From an uncultured Bacteroidia bacterium (GTDB taxonomy: Bacteria; Bacteroidota; Bacteroidia; Bacteroidales; Prolixibacteraceae), in NCBI GenBank assembly GCA_903902325.1, contig CAIUUO010000127.1, forward strand, positions 1-46,415: a stretch of 46,415 bases of DNA, given 5' to 3'. The notes under the pieces were generated by a model. The model saw only the letters and a list, made by a program, of their open reading frames with translations, ran no database searches and was not told the origin of the DNA. Below, one piece after another: positions 33,890-41,581 of this stretch (position 1 is the first letter of the stretch; each line of letters opens with the position of its first letter). A program made the translations under genes and the position numbers.

Positions 33890-34340
33890 CTTGTACCTCC
33901 TTTTCTAAGTAATCAGCAACCTTTTGGTAATCGGTATATGGTCCGAGGGCACGAATATCAGCAACAGTATTGTTTACCAAATCAGCCCATTTGGATCCTT
34001 CTGCAGCCGATACCCACGAGTATTGAACTCGCCTGACATCAACCCCCATCATATCCAGGATGGAACGAAATGCAATCCAGCGACGGCGAGCGTGAAAATT
34101 GCCGCTCGTATAGTGGCAGTCGTTGGGATGACATCCGGATACGATAATTCCGTCAGCCCCCTGTGCAAATGATTTCAACAAGAGGAGAAAATCAATTCTG
34201 CCTGTGCAGGGAAAACGGACAATCTTAACATTCGTTGCATATTTAAGCCGGCTGGTACCAGTTAAATCTGCACCTGCATAGGTACACCAGTTGCAAACAA
34301 AGGCAACTATCTTGGGTTCAAAAATTTCTTCACTACTCAT
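33876..34340 (-). CDS. FlxD / MvhD-like [2Fe-2S] adaptor
   Basis: The 154-residue protein matches MvhD, the small subunit that links an electron-donating module to HdrA in methanogens and in FlxD. Visible motifs are FVCNWC (C16, C19), FPCTGRID (C45), and SGCHPNDCHY (C70, C75), the Cys set that holds a [2Fe-2S] cluster. It starts 10 bp after hdrA and its end overlaps flxC by 14 bp. Its placement between the Hdr and Flx blocks agrees with a bridging role. Confidence 0.9.
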   Translation of the reverse strand: MSSEEIFEPKIVAFVCNWCTYAGADLTGTSRLKYATNVKIVRFPCTGRIDFLLLLKSFAQGADGIIVSGCHPNDCHYTSGNFHARRRWIAFRSILDMMGVDVRRVQYSWVSAAEGSKWADLVNNTVADIRALGPYTDYQKVADYLEKEVQDGEA

Positions 34341-34350
34341 TATATGCTAG

Positions 34351-36351
34351 TTAGTCGTTTAACAATGACATGACCTCGGCATAAACCTGTTCGTTGGTAT
34401 ACCCTTGGATATCAATGGATTTAGAGCGGCAGAAAGCAACACAGGTGCCGCATCCCTGGCAGAGTCCTGAATTCACCCTGGCGATAGTCCTGATCAGACT
34501 TCCATCGCGGGCTTTAATTTCTTCGTGTTCGATGGCATTGTAAGGACATGCAGTTTCACACATGAAACAGCCGACACAAGTACTGTAAAGCGGTGGTGCC
34601 AAACGGTTGACAACAGCAATAATGGGTTCCCTGACCAGCTCGTTATTCGAAAAGAGTGCCGCTACTTTCACCGCCGCACCGGAAGCCATTCCAACTGTTT
34701 CAGGGATATCCTTCGGCGCCTGACAAGCTCCGGCAAGGAAAATTCCGGCAGTATTTGTTTCAACAGGTTTCAGTTTCGGATGCGCTTCCGCGAAGAAATG
34801 GTAAGGATCATAAGAAACATGCAATTTCTGTGCCAGCTGTTCTGAACCGCAGTTGGCAACCCCTGCAGTAGCCAGAACAACCATGTCGGCTTCAATTTCT
34901 ACTTGTTCTCCACCCAACAGGGTATCTACTCCTTTAACGATCAGTTTGCCATTTTTTTCGTAAACCCTGGCAACACGACCGCGCACATAGTTGACAGTAT
35001 CCTCTTCGATCGCCCTGCGTACGAATTCTTCGTAATTTTTTCCGCCTGCGCGGATATCCATATAAAATACAGTCGATTCTCCATCGTGGACTTTATGCTG
35101 GTACAACATCGCATGTTTGGCCGTGTACATGCAGCATATCTTGGAGCAGTAGGGAATTCCCTTAGCAGGATCCCTCGATCCGGCACATGCGATGAAGACG
35201 ATCTTCTTTGGAATGGCACCATCCGATGGACGACGAATCTCACCAAATGTAGGTCCGGAAGCAGATGCAAGTCTTTCAAACTGAAGTCCGGTAAGTACAT
35301 CCTTGTATTTCCCGTATCCGTATTCAGGAAAGAAGTCTGTTCCTTTCACATCAAAACCAGTCGCCAGAACAACCGCACCGACCTCCTCGCTGATGATTTC
35401 GTCTTCCTTATCCCATTCGATGGATCCAACCTGACAAGTCTTTTCACAGATTTTGCAGGCTCCACGCTTGTAGTAATTGCAATTTACCCGGTCAATCACT
35501 GGCTTATTCGGTACCGCCTGTGGAAATGGAACATAAATTGCCGTCCGCGTACCCAATCCTGCATTGAATTCGCTTGGAATTTTTTTAACAGGACACTTCT
35601 GAATGCATGCCCCGCATCCGGTACAGGTTGAATAATTAACGCTTTTTGCTTTCAGCCTGATCTTTGCCGTGAAATTTCCGATAAAACCCTCCAGACTTTC
35701 GAGTTCAGCGTAGGTATAAAGCTTTATATTGGGGTGTTGTGCAACCTCTACCATCCGGGGAGTCAGGATACATTGTGAACAGTCGAGTGTAGGAAAGGTT
35801 TCCGATAACTGCGACATGTGCCCTCCGATAGAAGGATCCCTTTCTATAAGAATCACTTTGTGACCGGTATTAGCGATATCCAGACTTGCCTGAATCCCCG
35901 CAATACCACCTCCGATAACAAGCGCTCTTTTTGTAACCGGAACCTTTATGGATTCGAGTGGATTATTCTTTTTTACCTTCTCAACCAGCATCTTAACAAG
36001 ATCGATGGCCTTTTCTGTTGTCTCTTCACCTTTTTCGTGTACCCAGGAACAATGTTCGCGAAGATTGGCCATTTCACACAGATAAGGATTTAAACCAGCT
36101 TCGGCACAGGCTCTCCGGAAGGTTGGCTCATGCATCCTTGGGGAACATGCCCCGACCACTACCCCATCGAGGTCGTATTTTTTAACCGCCTCCTTGATAA
36201 AGGTTTGGCCGGGATCCGAACACATGTATTTATAATCTATTGCATGTGCAACCCCCTCCATTCCACCTATTTCCCGCGCAACGCGTTCAACGTCGACGGT
36301 AGCGCTGATGTTTTCACCGCAGTGGCAAATAAATACTCCGATCTTTGACAT
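34351..36351 (-). CDS. hdrA: HdrA-like flavin-based electron-bifurcating subunit
   Basis: The 666-residue protein is a full-length HdrA. It has an N-terminal Cys domain (C9, C11, C44, C69), the FAD-binding Rossmann motif GGGIAGIQA (147-155), the family segment CSQCILTPRMVEV (191-203), and ferredoxin sites CTGCGACIQKCP (243-254), a further CNYYKRGACKICEKTC region near 300, and two C-terminal ones CVGCFMCETACP (592-603) and CQGCGTCVAFC (631-641). HdrA holds the bifurcating FAD that splits a pair of electrons between a high-potential acceptor (via HdrB/C) and ferredoxin. It sits 4 bp after hdrB. Confidence 0.92.
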   Translation of the reverse strand: MSKIGVFICHCGENISATVDVERVAREIGGMEGVAHAIDYKYMCSDPGQTFIKEAVKKYDLDGVVVGACSPRMHEPTFRRACAEAGLNPYLCEMANLREHCSWVHEKGEETTEKAIDLVKMLVEKVKKNNPLESIKVPVTKRALVIGGGIAGIQASLDIANTGHKVILIERDPSIGGHMSQLSETFPTLDCSQCILTPRMVEVAQHPNIKLYTYAELESLEGFIGNFTAKIRLKAKSVNYSTCTGCGACIQKCPVKKIPSEFNAGLGTRTAIYVPFPQAVPNKPVIDRVNCNYYKRGACKICEKTCQVGSIEWDKEDEIISEEVGAVVLATGFDVKGTDFFPEYGYGKYKDVLTGLQFERLASASGPTFGEIRRPSDGAIPKKIVFIACAGSRDPAKGIPYCSKICCMYTAKHAMLYQHKVHDGESTVFYMDIRAGGKNYEEFVRRAIEEDTVNYVRGRVARVYEKNGKLIVKGVDTLLGGEQVEIEADMVVLATAGVANCGSEQLAQKLHVSYDPYHFFAEAHPKLKPVETNTAGIFLAGACQAPKDIPETVGMASGAAVKVAALFSNNELVREPIIAVVNRLAPPLYSTCVGCFMCETACPYNAIEHEEIKARDGSLIRTIARVNSGLCQGCGTCVAFCRSKSIDIQGYTNEQVYAEVMSLLND

Positions 36352-36355
36352 AGGA

Positions 36356-37195
36356 TTACAATTCTACGGTTACAAAATGACGTTTTAATCCAAGTTCCTT
36401 AGCATCGATACCCAAGGCGAGTCCGATTGCCTGGGTAATATAGATAACAGGAATATCACTTGGTCTCTCGATGACCTTATTGATGGCTCCGCGTCGCATG
36501 TCCAGGTTCGACTGACACATAGGGCATGCAACGATCAGCGCCTCCGCCCCACGATCAGCAGCATCTTCGAGTATATTACCCGAAAGTTTGGCCACCAGAT
36601 CGGTTCGCGATACGGAAAATCCTCCGCCGCAACACTCGGTCTTGAAGGCCCAGTCAATGGTCGTTCCACCAACCACTTTGATGAGTTCATCCATGCTCTG
36701 CGGATCTTCCACCCGGTCGAACTGAAGGATGGAGTGAGGACGAACCAGCAGACAGCCATAATAGCAAGCAACTTTGTGCGCAAATGGCTGGGTAACTTTT
36801 GCCTTGATGTTTTCTGCTCCATATTTTTCAAGCATCTGCAAAACATTGATAATTTCAATGCTTCCATCATAAGGCAACTGGAGAATTTCAGATACCCTTT
36901 TCCGCTTTGTTTCGTCTTTCAGATCATGCTGGGTCACTTTCAGGCGATTGTAGCAGGCTGCACAGGGTACAACCACTTCTGTCAATCCTTGTTTTTCAGC
37001 CATTGCCATAATTCTGGCAGGCAAAGACATGGAAAGCTCTTCATTCATGGAATGTGCGGCAGTGGCTCCGCAACAATTCCAGTCGTTGATCTCGGTCAGT
37101 TCAATATCAAGCACTTTAGCAATCGCAACAACCGACTCATTGTATTCCCTGGAAGAACCAGTCAGTGAACAACCAGGGTAAAATCCTATCTTCAT
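36356..37195 (-). CDS. hdrB: HdrB-like subunit with two CCG domains
   Basis: The 279-residue protein carries two copies of the CCG motif that bind noncubane [4Fe-4S] clusters in HdrB: C9-x31-CC(41-42)-x35-C78-x2-C81, and C148-x39-CC(188-189)-x34-C224-x2-C227. In methanogens these clusters reduce the CoM-CoB heterodisulfide. Here the true disulfide acceptor is unknown; in Desulfovibrio the equivalent complex has been linked to DsrC, and no dsrC is in this window. It overlaps hdrC by 4 bp. Confidence 0.92.
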   Translation of the reverse strand: MKIGFYPGCSLTGSSREYNESVVAIAKVLDIELTEINDWNCCGATAAHSMNEELSMSLPARIMAMAEKQGLTEVVVPCAACYNRLKVTQHDLKDETKRKRVSEILQLPYDGSIEIINVLQMLEKYGAENIKAKVTQPFAHKVACYYGCLLVRPHSILQFDRVEDPQSMDELIKVVGGTTIDWAFKTECCGGGFSVSRTDLVAKLSGNILEDAADRGAEALIVACPMCQSNLDMRRGAINKVIERPSDIPVIYITQAIGLALGIDAKELGLKRHFVTVEL

Positions 37196-37752
37196 TTATT
37201 TTCAGTCTTTACGTTTTCAATAGTCTTGGCAAATATTCTCTTCATGGTCATTCTGTCTTTGATCTTTTCGGGCAAAAGATGCAATTTACCTTTCAAAAAC
37301 ATGGCCGGAGCAATGGTAAGATCTTGGGTCACACGAAAAGTGCGTGCTTTGAATTCAGCAATCAGGCCCAATTCATAAAGGCGTCCTGTATATTTGATGG
37401 AATCAAGAAATGATCGATGGAATGAAATAATGGGTTTTGAATCAGGATGAAGAATATTCTCTTTAATCGCCTGAGTTCTCAAATAATCCATCATTTTGGG
37501 AATATCAATCTCCATTGGACATCTGCCTAGACAGTTCTCACAGTTCAGACAGAGCCAGATAGAATTGGAGCCAAGTATCTTGATATAGTTTTCTTTGGTA
37601 CCTGTCTGGAGTAACCTCATCACATAACTTGGAGGAAAATTCATGTCTGTAGCAAGAACGCAACCTGCTGTGCACTTTCCACATTGGTAGCAACGCATCA
37701 CCTCCACGCCCGTATGTGACTGTAAATCTGTTATTTTACCTTTATGCTCCAT
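37192..37752 (-). CDS. hdrC: HdrC-like ferredoxin subunit
   Basis: The 186-residue protein has two classical [4Fe-4S] motifs: C21-x2-C24-x2-C27-x3-C31 and C68-x2-C71-x2-C74-x3-C78-P. These are the HdrC wires that move electrons from HdrA to HdrB. It is first in the operon, starting 223 bp upstream of the divergent DedA gene, and its stop overlaps hdrB. Seven genes follow on the same strand with spacings of 14-bp overlap to 10 bp, so one promoter in 37753-37870 probably drives all of them; TAACTTTA boxes on the minus strand at 37764-37771 and 37791-37798 are candidates. Confidence 0.9.
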   Translation of the reverse strand: MEHKGKITDLQSHTGVEVMRCYQCGKCTAGCVLATDMNFPPSYVMRLLQTGTKENYIKILGSNSIWLCLNCENCLGRCPMEIDIPKMMDYLRTQAIKENILHPDSKPIISFHRSFLDSIKYTGRLYELGLIAEFKARTFRVTQDLTIAPAMFLKGKLHLLPEKIKDRMTMKRIFAKTIENVKTENK

Positions 37753-37930
37753 GTTATTTCATATAAAGTTACATTTATTCATATTATCCCCTAAAGTTAA
37801 ATATTCCAACTTGATGAAACCAAAAAGTACCTTTAAAATCTTTCTAAATTAAATTCCATTGTTCGATAGTTTGTAAATCTCTTTTTACCGAAAAATTTCT
37901 GTTTTTTCGCTGGTATTTGCTGGCATTGCC

Positions 37931-37938
37931 TACATTTG
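37931..37938 (+). promoter_or_regulatory. Candidate -7 box (TACATTTG) of the dedA gene
   Basis: Exact TAnnTTTG match 37 bp upstream of the DedA start codon. No -33 TTTG at the right distance is seen (one TTTG lies only 11 bp upstream). The spacing to the ATG is normal. Confidence 0.4.
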
Positions 37939-37975
37939 CACAACATAAATCTGAAATTCACCTAATTGTCCTTTT

Positions 37976-38605
37976 ATGGAATCAATTGGCTTCATCCAAT
38001 GGTGCCTTGAACATTTAAACTACTGGACCATAACCCTTTTAATGGCGATTGAAAGTTCAGTCATTCCCTTGCCTTCTGAACTGGTGGTTCCTCCTGCTGC
38101 CTATAAAGCTGCGGCTGGAGAGTTGAATATTTATCTGGTAGTTTTCTTTTCAACTTTTGGAGCATTGATAGGTTCTGTAATTAATTATGCATTGGCAGAT
38201 TTTATCGGACGTCCCATTGTGTATCGTTTCGCCAACAGTAAACTTGGACATATGTTAATGCTCAATGAAGAAGGCATCAAAAAAACGGAGGCATTCTTTG
38301 ACAAAAACGGAGCCATATCAATTTTTACCGGACGTTTGATTCCGGGAGTCAGACATCTGATCTCGATCCCGGCAGGACTTTCAAGAATGAATCTTGGAAG
38401 GTTCGTCTTCTATACCACCTTAGGAGCAGGCCTATGGAACATCATCCTGGCATCTATCGGCTATTATCTTGAATCCGTAGTTCCCAAAGAGATGTTGATG
38501 ACAAAAGTGCAGGAATACAGTTCACACCTCTCCTATGCATTTGTTGTTTTTGGATGTCTCGTTTTCGGATATATCCTTTATAAGGCGTTGCAGAAAAGCC
38601 GTTGA
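37976..38605 (+). CDS. DedA-family membrane protein
   Basis: The 209-residue inner-membrane protein has the DedA family features: an N-terminal amphipathic part followed by ESSVIPLPSELVVPPA (about 26-41), the glycine-rich re-entrant segment near GALIGSVINYALADFIGRP, and the conserved motif FTGRLIPGVRHLISIPAGLSRM (about 121-142). DedA proteins act in undecaprenyl phosphate or lipid recycling and membrane homeostasis. The gene is divergent from the hdr operon and ends at a perfect terminator hairpin. Confidence 0.92.
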   Translation: MESIGFIQWCLEHLNYWTITLLMAIESSVIPLPSELVVPPAAYKAAAGELNIYLVVFFSTFGALIGSVINYALADFIGRPIVYRFANSKLGHMLMLNEEGIKKTEAFFDKNGAISIFTGRLIPGVRHLISIPAGLSRMNLGRFVFYTTLGAGLWNIILASIGYYLESVVPKEMLMTKVQEYSSHLSYAFVVFGCLVFGYILYKALQKSR

Positions 38606-38642
38606 ACAGGTCAAGTTAACCATATTATATAAACAAAGTTGA

Positions 38643-38686
38643 AACAAACAATGCCATCCGATATCTTCCGGATGGCATTGTTTGTT
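38643..38686. terminator. Perfect 18-bp hairpin between convergent dedA and lipoprotein genes
   Basis: The arms AACAAACAATGCCATCCG (38643-38660) and its complement (38669-38686) surround an 8-nt loop. The AT-rich outer ends supply U-tracts in both directions, so this likely terminates both convergent genes. Confidence 0.85.
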
Positions 38687-38707
38687 ATAAACTGGAATGA
38701 ACGTAAA

Positions 38708-39535
38708 TCAGCGGATCGTAATTTCCTTTGACTTGCCATTAATAGTCAATATCGCCATATTATCGCATTCGCCGTTTCCAAAATCAACTGACCAGATGTG
38801 ACCCGTACTCGTTGTGATGGAAACAACTCCGCTAATCATATGATGACAGGAGGCACTGTAAACCAAAGGATTTCCGGAAGTTACTGTTTTGGTAACCTTG
38901 ATGCCTGTTACCCTGGTAAATTCAACGGTTCCAAAGGTTTTAACCTGATTGTCATCCTGAACGCCAAGGCTGTTTAAAAGATATTGTCGGGTAAGATTGG
39001 CTACCCTGTGAGCGGTTCCCTCATTATTAGGAAGATTGATGGTAATATCCTCCTGAATAGTCGCTGTTCGAATATTATTTACATTATCCTTTTGAATCGT
39101 TTTAGTTACAGTTCCCTCGATTTTCTTCCCATCTACGATATAAGTGTCAAAAGTTTTATTTCTGACTGAGGGAAATGAATTAAAAGCAACAGAAGTGACA
39201 ATTATTTTTCCTGACCGTACTTTTCCGTCATTCCCTGTGCAGGATGTCCCAAAATCGATGGTCAGTACCTGAGGAGAAACTTTTGTATTCAAAGTGATGA
39301 TGGCACAACTGGTCAGGTAGGGAGAACTTCCGGTAGTTCCTGCTTTAAGTAGTGTAGCATTTTGCGTCACAGCTTCATCCACGATTAGGTCAACATCCGA
39401 AAGTACCTCTTCAGTCTGCGTATCCTGCTGACTCAGGATCACTTCATCAATAGTAGCCTGCAGGTCCCTTTTCTGGCATGAATTGGATAGCACAAATATC
39501 AGGCTTAAGGCAAAAAAAATCTTTAGCATTTTCAT
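38708..39535 (-). CDS. Hypothetical lipoprotein
   Basis: The 275-residue protein has a lipoprotein signal (MKMLKIF..., lipobox LSNSC, Cys at about residue 20), followed by QKRDLQAT. It should be anchored in a membrane facing the periplasm. The mature part is rich in Thr and Val, with alternating hydrophobic residues suggesting beta-sheet; repeats of the type TKTIQKD and TVTSGN occur. I do not recognise a family. It is transcribed away from the ECF sigma gene, with which it shares a 175-bp divergent upstream region, and could be a target of that sigma factor. Confidence 0.7.
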   Translation of the reverse strand: MKMLKIFFALSLIFVLSNSCQKRDLQATIDEVILSQQDTQTEEVLSDVDLIVDEAVTQNATLLKAGTTGSSPYLTSCAIITLNTKVSPQVLTIDFGTSCTGNDGKVRSGKIIVTSVAFNSFPSVRNKTFDTYIVDGKKIEGTVTKTIQKDNVNNIRTATIQEDITINLPNNEGTAHRVANLTRQYLLNSLGVQDDNQVKTFGTVEFTRVTGIKVTKTVTSGNPLVYSASCHHMISGVVSITTSTGHIWSVDFGNGECDNMAILTINGKSKEITIR

Positions 39536-39710
39536 AAATTAATTTTTAAGAATTAAACAGATACCTATAAGAAACAATCAGCACCTGAAAGTTAAATCAT
39601 AAATTCATAAATCTTGAAATAAAAAACAAGACATCATTATTAAAAATATTTCTGTTCTCAAAATTTAACTTTATCTTGTTTAATGCATCCAAACAATAAA
39701 ATTGTGATTG

Positions 39711-40259
39711 ATGACCGGAACCGATGACGCAGTAATATTGAGAATGTTGAAAGATCCTGCGCAAAGGGAGAAAGGGTTTATAATGCTGATGGAGTTGTAC
39801 AAGGAGCCAATCTACTGGCATATCCGAAGATTGGTCGTATCGCATGAAGATGCCGAAGATATTCTGCAGGAAACATTTATCAAGGTATACAGACATGCAG
39901 ATTCATTCAGGGGTGAAAGCAAAATTTTCACCTGGCTGTACCGGATTGCAACCAACGAATGTTCAAGGCACTTCATGAAAAACAAAAATATCCTGAAAAG
40001 AAGAAGTCCATTGAACGGTGAAGTTTCGGGCGAGCCTGTTGGAACAGATATGGAAAGCAGCAAGGAGATTCTTTTCAAATTCCAGCACGCTATACAGGAA
40101 CTTCCCAAAAAGCAAAAAATCGTTTTTAACTTGCGATACTATGATGAACTAAGTTATGAGGAAATTGCTAAAATCATGAGTTCATCCGTTAATTCACTGA
40201 AAACAAATTATCACCTGGCAAGCGAAAAAATTAAAAAATATTTGATTGATCATGTGTAA
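39711..40259 (+). CDS. ECF-type RNA polymerase sigma factor
   Basis: The start is the ATG at 39711 (a TTG lies three bases upstream). The 182-residue protein has region 2 with the core-binding helix DAEDILQETFIKVYRHADSFRGESKIFTWLYRIATN (about 46-82) and region 4 with the helix-turn-helix ELSYEEIAKIMSSSVNSLKTNYHLASEKIKKYL (about 146-178). There is no region 3, as expected for the ECF class. It directs transcription of a stress or envelope regulon, held by an anti-sigma factor. Its TAA overlaps the next start (TAATG), which is the usual place of the anti-sigma gene. Confidence 0.9.
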   Translation: MTGTDDAVILRMLKDPAQREKGFIMLMELYKEPIYWHIRRLVVSHEDAEDILQETFIKVYRHADSFRGESKIFTWLYRIATNECSRHFMKNKNILKRRSPLNGEVSGEPVGTDMESSKEILFKFQHAIQELPKKQKIVFNLRYYDELSYEEIAKIMSSSVNSLKTNYHLASEKIKKYLIDHV

Positions 40260-40765
40260 TGGTCTACTTCAAAAAACAAAAGAAAATGAAAGAAAACGAT
40301 GAATTTAAGCAAATCGGAAAAGAGATGCCCTATAGGACTCCGGCAGGTTTTTTTGAAACAATTTCCGGAAATACGCTTCAAAAAGCAATCCAAAGAGAAA
40401 GGATCCAAAAAAGAAATAATCTTCGAAGACTGATCTTCTCGGCAGCGGCATCCACAGCACTCGTCCTTTATCTGGGCATCCATTTCATCGGTAATTCAGA
40501 CCCCAAGGCAGATCCGAACCTATTTGTACAGGATTCACTTCCAATAAACAAAATTGAGATTCAAAGGAAGATAGAAATACCAGAAAAAAAGATTGGAGTA
40601 GGGTCAAAAAAAATAAATGCCGAAAAAATAGTAGAAGAAAATTTGATATACCCGGCAAAAAATGAAGTTCTTAGTGATGTTTTACACGATCTGACGGATG
40701 ATGAATTGCAACAAATAGCAGCGTTGGATATAACGGATCCTTTTATCAATGAATCTTTTCAATAA
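40259..40765 (+). CDS. Single-pass membrane protein, candidate anti-sigma factor
   Basis: The 168-residue protein (an alternative ATG at 40286 would remove nine residues) has a cytoplasmic N-terminus (about 1-55), one membrane helix LRRLIFSAAASTALVLYLGI near 59-78, and a periplasmic part rich in Lys/Glu that ends in DDELQQIAALDITDP. No zinc-binding HxxxCxxC motif of ZAS anti-sigma factors is present. The translational coupling to the ECF sigma gene and the topology suggest a membrane-anchored regulator. This is context-based inference; the sequence itself is not diagnostic. Confidence 0.6.
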   Translation: MVYFKKQKKMKENDEFKQIGKEMPYRTPAGFFETISGNTLQKAIQRERIQKRNNLRRLIFSAAASTALVLYLGIHFIGNSDPKADPNLFVQDSLPINKIEIQRKIEIPEKKIGVGSKKINAEKIVEENLIYPAKNEVLSDVLHDLTDDELQQIAALDITDPFINESFQ

Positions 40766-40784
40766 AAAATAAATACGGTATAAG

Positions 40785-41240
40785 ATGAAGAATATATTAA
40801 CTGCGCTAATTTTTACGTCACTACTGATTACCGGATTCATTGGAAGAGGCCAGAATGTCAAGCGATACCCATTTCTCAGAGAGCGTATGGCGCGAGCCAA
40901 ATTGAATGAAATTCAACTGAAATTCAAGCTTGATCAGGCCACATTCGACCAGTTTCGTCCGATTTACATGAAATATGAAGATGAAATTGCCAGAATAGAT
41001 TTTCGCAAAATGGCAAAACTGATGAAAGTAAATACAGACAGTTTGTCAGCTTCAGAGGCTGATTTGCTGGTCACTGATCAGCTCGAAAGCGCAAAAAAGA
41101 TCATTGTACTGCACGAAAAATATTACAAAGAATTCCGTACAGTGCTTACTCCCCAACAAGTTGTCAAACTATACCAAATTGAAGCAGGATTGCGAAAAGA
41201 AGTTACTGAAGAGCTAAGAAACAGAAAGTTGAGCAATTGA
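40785..41240 (+). CDS. Spy/CpxP-like periplasmic protein
   Basis: The 151-residue protein has a signal peptide (MKNILTALIFTSLLITGFIG, cleavage near residue 22). The helical mature part contains LKFKLDQATFDQFRPIYMKYEDEI and FRTVLTPQQVVKLYQIEAGLRKE, the latter recalling the LTxxQ motifs of Spy/CpxP periplasmic chaperones and sensors. It follows the sigma and membrane-protein genes by 20 bp and is followed by an intrinsic terminator, completing a three-gene envelope-stress type unit. Family assignment is moderate. Confidence 0.7.
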   Translation: MKNILTALIFTSLLITGFIGRGQNVKRYPFLRERMARAKLNEIQLKFKLDQATFDQFRPIYMKYEDEIARIDFRKMAKLMKVNTDSLSASEADLLVTDQLESAKKIIVLHEKYYKEFRTVLTPQQVVKLYQIEAGLRKEVTEELRNRKLSN

Positions 41241-41270
41241 AGAACTATCAGCGATAACTTTTGTTAAAAA

Positions 41271-41302
41271 AACTCTGTCCGTTTGTGATAGAGTTTTTTT
41301 TT
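41271..41302 (+). terminator. Intrinsic terminator after the sigma-factor operon
   Basis: Stem AACTCTGTC / GATAGAGTT (41271-41279 and 41287-41295) with one G.U pair and a 7-nt loop is followed by a run of nine T. It lies 30 bp after the Spy-like gene. Confidence 0.85.
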
Positions 41303-41454
41303 GCATTTTTTGATAAAAGGAAGACAAAGGGATTACCAATCGGTGATCCCATGAAGGGGAGGCTTAAACAATGGATGATCTCGGTCGTTTCACTCTTGAG
41401 ATTTTTTCATGCGATATAACTAGCTTTCATCTGCGGTGCAGACGAGACACAGTG

Positions 41455-41481
41455 TGAAAAAAGCCCCGCTTTCGCGAGGCT
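41455..41481 (-). terminator. Intrinsic terminator of tRNA-Ser
   Basis: On the minus strand the stem AGCCTCGC / GCGGGGCT (one G.U pair) with a GAAA loop is followed by six T. It lies about 13 bp beyond the tRNA 3' end. Confidence 0.9.
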
Positions 41482-41493
41482 TACCGTAGTTTG

Positions 41494-41581
41494 CGGAGAG
41501 AAAGGGATTCGAACCCCCGGTTCCCTTTAGAGGAACACACGCTTTCCAGGCGTGCCAATTAAACCACTCTTGCATCTCTCC
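41494..41581 (-). tRNA. tRNA-Ser (anticodon GGA)
   Basis: The minus strand gives an 88-nt class II tRNA: acceptor arm GGAGAGA / TCTCTCC with discriminator G, anticodon stem-loop CGCCT-GGA-AAGCG, a long variable arm (TGTTCCTCTAAAGGGAAC region) and a T arm with GGTTCGAATCC. Discriminator G and the long variable arm agree with serine. CCA is not encoded. It reads UCC/UCU codons. Confidence 0.95.

Noticed and set aside
31233-34340. Flx genes as a sulfhydrogenase
   Set aside because: There is no NiFe large or small hydrogenase subunit; the MvhD-like gene and Hdr genes fit the Flx-Hdr complex better.
34903-35631. 242-codon plus-strand ORF opposite hdrA
   Set aside because: It is antisense to the ferredoxin-rich part of hdrA, has no family motifs or start signal, and results from codon bias of the real gene.
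31233-37752. Hdr genes as evidence for an archaeal methanogen contig
   Set aside because: The surrounding genes (mreBCD, rodA, parE/C, tRNA, promoter boxes) are bacterial, and FlxABCD-HdrABC is known from bacteria.
41303-41454. Possible small RNA between the two terminators
   Set aside because: No promoter or stable conserved structure can be seen; the sequence looks like plain spacer.
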